A stretch of DNA of 41,617 bases from JAPLFM01 sp964650885 (GTDB taxonomy: Bacteria; Bacteroidota; Ignavibacteria; Kapaibacteriales; UBA2268): positions 1 through 41,617 of the forward strand of contig CAZYXG010000017.1 of assembly GCA_964650885.1 (NCBI GenBank). Direction: 5' to 3'. The notes under the pieces were generated by a model. The model did not search any database. It saw only the letters and a program-made list of their open reading frames with translations, and was not told the origin of the DNA. The position numbers and the translations under genes are program-made. Shown one piece after another: positions 9,413 through 16,258 of this stretch (positions within the stretch are counted from its first letter, which is position 1; each line of letters starts with the position of its first letter).

Positions 9413-10726
9413 CTATTTTCTTTTACGAACTATGCCAAGCATAACGGACAATTTTCTTGAAAAATCGGGGCGACTTGGAATATTGACATTTGCTCCTTCT
9501 ATAAACATAGCTGAAGAGCCACCACCATCGAGATTCATAGCATTATAGCAGCCAATTGCTTTCATTAATTTTGCCATGTTATCGAGTGTTGCTCCAAAAA
9601 TTCTTTTGCTTTTTTGAGTGGCTTCCACTGTAACTAAATAGAATTTTGATTTATTTCTATTTGTGCCAATTGCAGTTCGAGGTAGCTCACCATTAATAAA
9701 CCTTTTCGATTTAGAGCCTTCATTTGCAGCTTCATGCTTTGCGATTCCATTGCGAACTAATCTTGGTATGCCAGAAAGTCCAAAATCAAATTTAGAAGCA
9801 GACTGAGGAACTGTTTGAGTTTCCAAAAACAGTTTTTTGCTTTTGATGATACTTTGTTCAAAGCTACTTAAATCGCCAGTTATAACAAAACCTTTTTTAG
9901 GAATAGCAACGTGTCCAAATTCAACAGTTTTAACAAACTTAATTCTTATTGGTTCATTAATGCTTGGATCATCAATATATTCAAAAATATACTTTTTCGA
10001 AGAGAATTCTCTGTTTAACTTTTTGTACATATTAAAAGTCTCTTCGTAAAGTTTAATTGAATCTTGCTCAGAGAAATTTTCAGTGCTATCTTCAGCCATA
10101 GCTATATTTACTTTTGCTTCTGCTATTGTTTCTTTTACTTGTTTAAGTATTTCGCTGGTGCTGATTTCTCCAAGTGAATCACCAAAATATTTATTGTACA
10201 TCACAATCTGGCTTGTATCTGTTCTTTTATTTAATTGGCTTACAATTATAGGCTCAGTGTTTTCAATTCCAGAAATATGGACATCGAATGTGAAGTTATC
10301 AATTTCCATTTCGTCGAATTCAAACATTGCAGCACTCCAGTTTTTATACTTATTCATAGTAACAAGTTCGCCTTTCAGAACTGTTGGTCCTATAGGATAA
10401 TTTGTGCCCCCTTGCCAAAAAGATCCATTAATAGCAACAAGTGTCTCAGTGTTGTTCAATGAATCATATATAGGGATATATGAGTGTAATCTATCTCTGC
10501 CGTTTGCCCTTAAGTATGGTTTAATCACTTCTAACGAGGCATCGGATTTGTTTAAATCAAATTCCACAACGTGGGTGGAAAGTTTTTTCTTTTTGCCCTT
10601 TTTCATATAGAAGTTCTTATAAGTAACTCCTTTGGCTAATTTTTTGGTTTTTACTGTTTCAAGCTGAGCATTAGCTGTATTTGCTATTGCAAAGAAGAAA
10701 AGTATTGCTATTATTCTTAAAAACAT
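9413..10726 (-). CDS. Secreted phosphodiester glycosidase (NAGPA domain) protein
   Basis: A 437-residue exported protein whose C-terminal half carries the NAGPA/phosphodiester-glycosidase signatures RTAIGTNR (residues 350-357) and MNLDGGGSSAMF (from residue 397). Characterised relatives cleave sugar-phosphodiester linkages, as the mammalian uncovering enzyme does, and bacterial members are often linked to exopolysaccharide or phage-coat glycans; the substrate here is unknown. A signal peptide is present from MFLRIIAILFFF to TANAQ. The frame opens at a TTG (10759), but the ATG at 10726 gives a cleaner signal peptide. Between the two halves is an extra charged, probably helical segment around residues 190-260 (TSEILKQVKETIAEAK and following) not typical of the compact domain. 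Confidence 0.82.
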   Translation of the reverse strand: MFLRIIAILFFFAIANTANAQLETVKTKKLAKGVTYKNFYMKKGKKKKLSTHVVEFDLNKSDASLEVIKPYLRANGRDRLHSYIPIYDSLNNTETLVAINGSFWQGGTNYPIGPTVLKGELVTMNKYKNWSAAMFEFDEMEIDNFTFDVHISGIENTEPIIVSQLNKRTDTSQIVMYNKYFGDSLGEISTSEILKQVKETIAEAKVNIAMAEDSTENFSEQDSIKLYEETFNMYKKLNREFSSKKYIFEYIDDPSINEPIRIKFVKTVEFGHVAIPKKGFVITGDLSSFEQSIIKSKKLFLETQTVPQSASKFDFGLSGIPRLVRNGIAKHEAANEGSKSKRFINGELPRTAIGTNRNKSKFYLVTVEATQKSKRIFGATLDNMAKLMKAIGCYNAMNLDGGGSSAMFIEGANVNIPSRPDFSRKLSVMLGIVRKRK

Positions 10727-10804
10727 CAATATTGTTGAAATAAGTAAATATTTATTCAAAATTAAAATTTTAATTTACATTTTTATTAGAAACAGGATAA
10801 AAAA

Positions 10805-11587
10805 ATGAATTTTGAAACAATTTTATTTGAAGAGCAAAATGGTTATGCTCAAATTACATTAAACAGACCAGACAAATTGAACGCTTTAAACACGCAATTA
10901 TTCAATGATTTGAATGCTGCAATCGAAATTTGCGAGAAAACGGAAAGCATTTCTGCAGTGCTATTGACTGGTGCAGGCGAAAAAGCATTCGCAGCTGGTG
11001 CTGATATACAAGAACTTAATAGCTCGGACAAATATTCAGGTAGAGTTTTTTCGGAATATGGCTCAAAAGTAATGCTTAGATTGGAGCAATTGAGAAAACC
11101 AGTAATTGCTGCAATAAATGGCTTTGCTTTAGGTGGCGGTTGTGAACTTGCTATGTCATGCCATATTAGATTTGCATCAGAAAAAGCAAAGTTTGGTCAG
11201 CCTGAAGTTAACTTAGGAATTATTCCTGGCTATGGCGGAACTCAAAGATTGCCAAAAATAGTAGGCCGAGCAAAAGCAATGGAATTAATCTTGTCGGGAA
11301 ATATAATTGATGCTGCTGAAGCTAAATCCATTGGTTTGGTAAATCAAGTTTATGCACACGAAGAATTGCTTACAAAAACTGAAGAATATATTAACTTAAT
11401 CTTAAGCAAAGGCAAATTAGCTTTATATGCTTCGGTGGATACAATTTTAGCATCTGAGGATTTGTCACCACTGGAAGGTCTTGCCTATGAATCGAGAGTT
11501 TTTGGCAACACTTGTGATTCAGAAGATTTCAAAGAAGGTACAATTGCTTTTTTAGAAAAAAGAAAAGCAAATTTTATTGGTAAATAA
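10805..11587 (+). CDS. Enoyl-CoA hydratase (crotonase family)
   Basis: Hydrates trans-2-enoyl-CoA to 3-hydroxyacyl-CoA in fatty-acid or butyrate-type metabolism in the cytoplasm. The 260-residue length is standard. The oxyanion-hole segments AAGADIQEL (63-71) and ALGGGCELAM (108-117) are present, and both catalytic glutamates of true hydratases are seen, Glu114 in GGGCELA and Glu134 in GQPEVNLGIIPG. That makes a hydratase more likely than an isomerase or a decarboxylase of the same fold. The start has an AGGAT ribosome-binding-like sequence 7 bases upstream. The downstream Kdo-transferase gene begins 4 bases after the stop, so the two are probably co-transcribed although functionally unrelated. 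Chain-length preference cannot be read from the sequence. Confidence 0.9.
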   Translation: MNFETILFEEQNGYAQITLNRPDKLNALNTQLFNDLNAAIEICEKTESISAVLLTGAGEKAFAAGADIQELNSSDKYSGRVFSEYGSKVMLRLEQLRKPVIAAINGFALGGGCELAMSCHIRFASEKAKFGQPEVNLGIIPGYGGTQRLPKIVGRAKAMELILSGNIIDAAEAKSIGLVNQVYAHEELLTKTEEYINLILSKGKLALYASVDTILASEDLSPLEGLAYESRVFGNTCDSEDFKEGTIAFLEKRKANFIGK

Positions 11588-11591
11588 GCAA

Positions 11592-12920
11592 ATGATTTTC
11601 AAATTTTTCTATAATTATTTTATGATTAGACCCGCATACTTGGTATTGCGGGTATTAATGATTTTCAATAAGAAAGTAAAAGATAGAGAAAACAGTTGGA
11701 AACAATTGTTGAATAATTTCGAAACCGCTAAATATGGAAGCAAAAGAATTTGGTTCCACGCCTCATCTATGGGAGAATTTGAACAAGCTAAGCCTATAAT
11801 TGAAAATTTAAAAATGCAAATGCCTGATATTTGTATAATTGTATCATTTTATTCCCCATCGGGCTATAACAATCAAAAGCTATATAAATTTGCTGATTAC
11901 ATTCTCTATATGCCATTTGATTTGAAGAGTAGAGCAAATGAGTTTATTTCAAGAATAAATCCTCTCATAGCTGTTTTTGTGCGTTATGATCTATGGTATA
12001 ATCATTTGAGATTGCTTAAGGAAAAGGAAATTCCAACTTATTTAATTTGCGCTACTAAGACTAATAGTGACTTTTACTTACAGAATAGTTTGCTAAATGC
12101 TATTTATTTGAACAATTTAAACTTGATTAACTTCATTTATACAGCAGGGGAAACTCATACAAAGTTTTTCGAGAATTTAAACATTAATCCAAAAGTTATA
12201 ACTTCTGCTGATACTCGCTTCGATAGAATAATTGGTAAGGTTGAGGAATTAAAGCAAAACAAATTGGAATTTAGCGATATTTTCAAAGATAAGATTGTTT
12301 TAATTGCGGGAAGCACTTGGCGAGAAGATGAAGAAATTTTAAAAGATTTCTTTTCAATGATTAAGAAAAAAATAGATAATTTTATTTTAATTATAGTACC
12401 TCATGAGCCAACCGAAAATTGTGTAAACAAACTCTCAGCTGATTTTACTAACTCTCTTCTATTTAGTGATTTACTTATTAGCTATAACAGTGAATATAAG
12501 TTAAAAAGCGATGTTGTTTTAGTAGATAGTATTGGTAACTTATTGAAGCTATATTCAATTGCTAATTATGCTTATATAGGTGGAGCATTTGGTGCTGGTA
12601 TTCATTCTGTAGCTGAGCCAGCTGGATTTGGAATACCAATTTTCTTTGGTACAAATTTCAGCAAATCTTTAGATGCTGTAAATTTGGTCAAACAAAAATC
12701 TGCATTTTCAATTTCATTTGCTGAAGAAATGTTTGATATATTCTTAAAACTAAGTAAAGACAAAAACTTAAATGATAAAATAGGAATTGCCAATCGAGAT
12801 TACATATACACGGCACAAGGAGAAAGCGAGAAAATAACTAATGTTTTAATTGAAAACTTAAAACACTATTCAGAAATCAAATTCAATGTTTCCGAAGTAA
12901 AGACTGCACAAACGTTGTAG
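11592..12920 (+). CDS. waaA: 3-deoxy-D-manno-octulosonic acid (Kdo) transferase
   Basis: Transfers Kdo from CMP-Kdo to lipid A precursor at the inner face of the cytoplasmic membrane, the first step of LPS core assembly. The N-terminal region carries the membrane-associated segment and the HASSMGEFEQAKP motif with Glu62 as the conserved catalytic acid of the family. The C-terminal Rossmann half has IAGSTWREDEE and GGAFGAGIHSVAEPAGFG, the CMP-Kdo-binding loop where other members read GGSF-x-x-x-G-x-H-N-x-x-EPA. The 442-residue length is normal. The frame opens at a TTG (11577) overlapping the upstream gene, but ATG 11592 is preferred. Its last 55 bases overlap the convergent lipoprotein gene. 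Confidence 0.9.
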   Translation: MIFKFFYNYFMIRPAYLVLRVLMIFNKKVKDRENSWKQLLNNFETAKYGSKRIWFHASSMGEFEQAKPIIENLKMQMPDICIIVSFYSPSGYNNQKLYKFADYILYMPFDLKSRANEFISRINPLIAVFVRYDLWYNHLRLLKEKEIPTYLICATKTNSDFYLQNSLLNAIYLNNLNLINFIYTAGETHTKFFENLNINPKVITSADTRFDRIIGKVEELKQNKLEFSDIFKDKIVLIAGSTWREDEEILKDFFSMIKKKIDNFILIIVPHEPTENCVNKLSADFTNSLLFSDLLISYNSEYKLKSDVVLVDSIGNLLKLYSIANYAYIGGAFGAGIHSVAEPAGFGIPIFFGTNFSKSLDAVNLVKQKSAFSISFAEEMFDIFLKLSKDKNLNDKIGIANRDYIYTAQGESEKITNVLIENLKHYSEIKFNVSEVKTAQTL

Positions 12921-13654
12921 TTTCGAGTATCTGTCATTTGAGTTGTGTACTTCCCAAGCACTAACTCCATTTTAATATTTCCTTTACCTAAGTAATTCAT
13001 ATAAGCTTGAGGTATAACAGCTGTAGCTTTGTTTGCCCCATAAGTAACAAATCTTTTATTTCCATTGGAAACTAAAAGTCTGTAATTCAAATTTGTATCA
13101 ATACTTTCCCAAGTAACAACCAATGAGTCTGTGCTAACAATTTTAGATAGATTACTGTGAGAGGTTATAGTAGGTTGGTCTTTCATTGCAGGTACTTCAG
13201 CATTGAATCCTTGAAAATAAGAAACACCAGAAAGATAGAATTTATGAGTAAATTCACCAAAAGAAAAGTTTGAAGTGTCTAAGAAATATCCTTTACCAAA
13301 AGAAAATATATCTGCACTGTAAGTTTTGTAACCATATATTTTCTCAACACTTACAAGTGGAATTGAAATACTATCTACTTGAAGCATACCGCCATCGAAA
13401 TAGCTTCTGCTTTCAGAATAAAGCAAACCAACTACATTGTTCTTTATATTTTTATTTCCAAGAGAATCATAAGTAATATTTTTAGAAAGATAAATTCTGC
13501 CAGTGTAATAAGTCCAATTAACTGGTGGGTTTAAATCGAATATAGGAATAGTTTCGTAATAATTAATTCTTGTATAGCTCTCAGGCTGAGTTGATTCGCA
13601 AGCCACAAGCAATATCAGCATTAAAGAAAATAGTATTTTTCTAAATAATTTCAT
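12866..13654 (-). CDS. Predicted lipoprotein of unknown function
   Basis: I do not recognise the family. The 262-residue product has a lipoprotein signal peptide ending in LVAC, with Cys19 as the lipidated residue, followed by a Ser/Thr/Pro linker. The mature part is beta-rich with many Tyr residues and no catalytic motif visible; residues about 165-220 (a VTWES segment, then a LNYRLLVS strand) resemble a fibronectin-III-like sandwich. The ATG is 1 base downstream of the rnhB stop, so it is the last gene of the PTPS-folE-rnhB transcription unit. Its final 55 bases overlap the 3' end of the Kdo transferase gene on the other strand. Confidence 0.65.
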   Translation of the reverse strand: MKLFRKILFSLMLILLVACESTQPESYTRINYYETIPIFDLNPPVNWTYYTGRIYLSKNITYDSLGNKNIKNNVVGLLYSESRSYFDGGMLQVDSISIPLVSVEKIYGYKTYSADIFSFGKGYFLDTSNFSFGEFTHKFYLSGVSYFQGFNAEVPAMKDQPTITSHSNLSKIVSTDSLVVTWESIDTNLNYRLLVSNGNKRFVTYGANKATAVIPQAYMNYLGKGNIKMELVLGKYTTQMTDTRNYNVCAVFTSETLNLISE

Positions 13655-13655
13655 T

Positions 13656-14291
13656 TCAAAATATTTCAGGTTGTTGGTTAAATAGCTTAATTAAAAATGT
13701 TTTTCTATGAATTGGACAAATACCAAATTGTAAAATTGCTTTTCTATGAGCTGCAGTTCCATAGCCCTTATTCTGTGCAAAGTTATAATCTGGATAAAGC
13801 AAATGGTACTTTTCTTCCATTAGTTTATCACGTGTTACTTTAGCAATAATAGAAGCAGCTGCAATTGAAAGAGATTTGCTATCGCCTTTTACAATTGGAA
13901 ATTCTTCAAAATTACTATTAATTTTGAAATTTCCATCAATTAAAAGTGCATCTGGATTGCTGGTAAGTTTTTCCAAGCAAATTCTCATTGCCAATTTGCT
14001 CGCTTGCAAGATATTGATTTCATCAATTTTAGTATGTTCTACCACACCAATTGAAAATTCAATATTGGAAATTAAATAGCTGTAAATTTCTTCTCTTTTA
14101 GATTTGCTAATTTGCTTAGAGTCATTAATGCCGAGATTTTGGATAGCTTTTGTGCGAGTCAAAATAGCAGCAGCTGCCACTACCGGGCCAGCTAAACAAC
14201 CTCTACCAGCTTCATCGAGTCCAACAATTGTTGAGTAATGCTTAAGTTTTTTTTCAATTGAAAAGTTTGGAAGTTCTTGCTTAATTTTCAT
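13656..14291 (-). CDS. rnhB: Ribonuclease HII
   Basis: Endonuclease that nicks the RNA strand of RNA-DNA hybrids and starts removal of misincorporated ribonucleotides. The acidic quartet of the family is visible: Asp26 and Glu27 in GLDEAGRG, Asp119 in LLIDGN and Asp137 in VKGDSKS, with the 18-residue spacing between the last two that E. coli RNase HII also has. SIAAASIIAKVTRD follows, and GYGT-x-x-H is present near residue 178. The 211-residue length is typical. The start overlaps the end of folE by 11 bases, indicating translational coupling, and a lipoprotein gene follows after 1 base. Confidence 0.95.
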   Translation of the reverse strand: MKIKQELPNFSIEKKLKHYSTIVGLDEAGRGCLAGPVVAAAAILTRTKAIQNLGINDSKQISKSKREEIYSYLISNIEFSIGVVEHTKIDEINILQASKLAMRICLEKLTSNPDALLIDGNFKINSNFEEFPIVKGDSKSLSIAAASIIAKVTRDKLMEEKYHLLYPDYNFAQNKGYGTAAHRKAILQFGICPIHRKTFLIKLFNQQPEIF

Positions 14292-15012
14292 TAATCAATT
14301 TAAGAAATTCCTGTCTCAAATTTAACTCTTCAAGTAAATATCCTCTCATAACGGAAGTTACCATTTCTGATTTATTCTCATCGCCACGAACTCCTCTGGC
14401 AATCATACAATAATGCTTTGATTTGATAACAACACCAAGTGCTTTGGGTTTGAGTAATTTCTCCAAATAATCTGCAATTTGCTCACCCATTTCTTCTTGA
14501 ATTTGCCCACGTCGAGAGAACCATTCTGTGATTCTAGTAAGTTTCGACAAACCTATCACATAATCACCAGGTATATATCCAATAGCACAGGTTCCTGAAA
14601 TTGGCTGCCAATGATGTGAACATAAAGACATTATGTTTATCCCTTTGGAAATTATCAACTCATTTACTTTTTTTCTATTTGGGAAGATTGTAAGCTTTGG
14701 AGCAGATGTATATCTTCCTATCATAAGTTCATTAATATACATTTTTGCTAATCGTTTTGGTGTGTTAGCACTATTTGGGTCGTTCCTATCAATTCTCAGA
14801 ATATCTAATACTTCAATCATTTTCTTTTCGAGATTAACAACCATTTCGGCTCTATCTGTTTCGCTTATAGGGAAATTTCCATTTGCATCGAAAAGTTCTT
14901 CGCCAATAGAGTTAACTTTTGGAAATTCAATAGATGATTGTTCTTCCAAATCTAATTCTTCATCAGTCAAATCGTAATCTGCTTCAATAATTTTCAAATT
15001 TTTGTGTTCCAT
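14281..15012 (-). CDS. folE: GTP cyclohydrolase I
   Basis: Converts GTP to 7,8-dihydroneopterin triphosphate, the entry to folate, tetrahydrobiopterin and queuosine pathways. Zinc ligands are Cys131 and His134 in CSHHWQPISG and Cys202 in HYCMIARGVRG. VIGLSKLTRI and the GQIQEEMGEQI segment carry the usual substrate-contacting Ser-Lys and Gln-Glu residues. The residue after the first zinc Cys is Ser132, where E. coli and most homologues have Glu (CEHH). An acidic N-terminal extension of about 55 residues precedes the domain; total length is 243 against about 222 in E. coli. It lies 3 bases after the PTPS gene and overlaps rnhB by 11 bases, so the GTP-to-pterin steps are encoded side by side. 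Confidence 0.93.
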   Translation of the reverse strand: MEHKNLKIIEADYDLTDEELDLEEQSSIEFPKVNSIGEELFDANGNFPISETDRAEMVVNLEKKMIEVLDILRIDRNDPNSANTPKRLAKMYINELMIGRYTSAPKLTIFPNRKKVNELIISKGINIMSLCSHHWQPISGTCAIGYIPGDYVIGLSKLTRITEWFSRRGQIQEEMGEQIADYLEKLLKPKALGVVIKSKHYCMIARGVRGDENKSEMVTSVMRGYLLEELNLRQEFLKLINEN

Positions 15013-15015
15013 ACT

Positions 15016-15456
15016 TTAGTTAAATTGTTCATATCTTTTTAATTCTACTTTGTCTCCAAAGTATTCTACATAACTTGCTGGAGTTTCATAAAGAGTAATT
15101 TTATGTAGTTTGCAATTAGTTAATTTACTTTCTAAAATTCGCCAAAAAAGAACTGCTAAATTTTCAACAGTTGGGATATAGCCACGAATAAAATCCACAT
15201 CGTAGTTTAAGTGCTTATGATCAACTAAGTTAACTAGTTCATCTGTAATAAGTTTTTTTAAATATTTCAAATCAATTACATAGCCAGTTGCATCATCGGG
15301 CAAACCCCCTACTGTAACGTCAAGCACATAATTATGCCCATGACCATTAATATTGTTGCACTTATCGAAAGTTTCTTCATTCAATTCAGCACTAAATGTT
15401 GGATTGAACAATCTGTGAGAAGATGAAAACTCTACTCTTTTGGTTACGTATAGCAT
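15016..15456 (-). CDS. 6-pyruvoyl-tetrahydropterin synthase, PTPS-II type motif
   Basis: Acts on dihydroneopterin triphosphate, the product of the adjacent folE. Zinc ligands are His14 in SSSHRL and His39/His41 in NGHGHNY. The catalytic Cys33 stands in CNNINGHGH, that is Cys-x5-His-Gly-His. This spacing matches animal-type PTPS (PTPS-II), which makes 6-pyruvoyl-tetrahydropterin, rather than QueD (Cys-x3-HGH) or the folate-bypass PTPS-III (Glu-x4-HGH). Asp79-His80 and Glu124 (YETPASYVEYFG) complete the usual active site. The 146-residue length is typical. It is the first gene of a minus-strand unit with folE 3 bases downstream. A role in queuosine synthesis cannot be excluded, but no queC, queE or queF is in the window. 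Confidence 0.88.
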   Translation of the reverse strand: MLYVTKRVEFSSSHRLFNPTFSAELNEETFDKCNNINGHGHNYVLDVTVGGLPDDATGYVIDLKYLKKLITDELVNLVDHKHLNYDVDFIRGYIPTVENLAVLFWRILESKLTNCKLHKITLYETPASYVEYFGDKVELKRYEQFN

Positions 15457-15507
15457 AATTATAACTGTTTGGTTATTCTAAATAAACTTAATTTCTTAAT
15501 TTTGAAG

Positions 15508-16254
15508 ATGAAAAATATCCTTATTCTCTTAAGTATTGTTTGCTTAGCGGCTTGTTCTTCCACAAAGGAACAAATCAAAAGTAATTTAGGAACTAATTCC
15601 AATTTTCACATTAACGTGAAAAACGTAGAATTTATTGCAAAAATTAATACAAGTTTCCCTGAAAACAGTATTAGCTTGAATAGCAAAGTAATTATAGCCA
15701 ATAATGATTCATTGCAAATGTCTGTTTCAGCTGCATTTGGTTTGCAAGTGGCTAAATTATTTGCAAGCAAAGATGAAATGTTATTCTATAATATTTTTGA
15801 AAATTCTGTTACTTCTGGAACTCCTTCATCAGAAAATTTATTTAAACTCACTCAAATCAATTTGTCATTCGAGGAACTGATTCATTTATTGAAATCAGAA
15901 GTACCATCGCCAATTGACGAATATAAGTTAATAAAGAATGTTGATGGCAAAGATTACACTGCTTTTGCAAAAACAAAAAAAGAGGGAATCGAGTATCTGA
16001 CAATAAATAAAGATAATGGAACTTTGCGTCAGTATCAATTCAAAAACAATGAAGGTGTTTTAATAACATCTGTTAGTTTTAAAGACTATAAGCTCTTTGA
16101 TAATGAATTATTTGCTTCAAATATTACAATCAATATTCCAAACTTGAATGGTACTATGACATTTGAGATTGAAGAAATGACAATCAATAAAATAATAGAA
16201 GGTGCTTTGAAATTTAAAGTGCCATCTGATGCTAAAACAACTAAATTGAATTGA
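15508..16254 (+). CDS. Predicted lipoprotein, DUF4292/LolB-like
   Basis: A 248-residue predicted lipoprotein with signal MKNILILLSIVCLAAC and Cys16 as the lipidated residue. The mature sequence has repeated beta-strand segments ending in a FKVPSDAK-like tail, consistent with the DUF4292 group, whose members resemble the LolA/LolB half-barrel that carries lipoproteins. The upstream frame opens at a TTG (15469), but ATG 15508 fits the signal peptide exactly. The stop is 4 bases before the lptD start, so both are probably in one transcript, which fits a role in outer-membrane biogenesis. The family assignment rests on overall pattern only. Confidence 0.62.
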   Translation: MKNILILLSIVCLAACSSTKEQIKSNLGTNSNFHINVKNVEFIAKINTSFPENSISLNSKVIIANNDSLQMSVSAAFGLQVAKLFASKDEMLFYNIFENSVTSGTPSSENLFKLTQINLSFEELIHLLKSEVPSPIDEYKLIKNVDGKDYTAFAKTKKEGIEYLTINKDNGTLRQYQFKNNEGVLITSVSFKDYKLFDNELFASNITINIPNLNGTMTFEIEEMTINKIIEGALKFKVPSDAKTTKLN

Positions 16255-16258
16255 TAAA

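Noticed and set aside
15497..15504. TAATTTTG as a promoter -7 box for the lipoprotein-lptD unit
   Set aside because: It lies only 3 bases before the ATG and the nearest TTTG is 25 bases upstream, so a start here would leave no leader; likely chance in AT-rich DNA.
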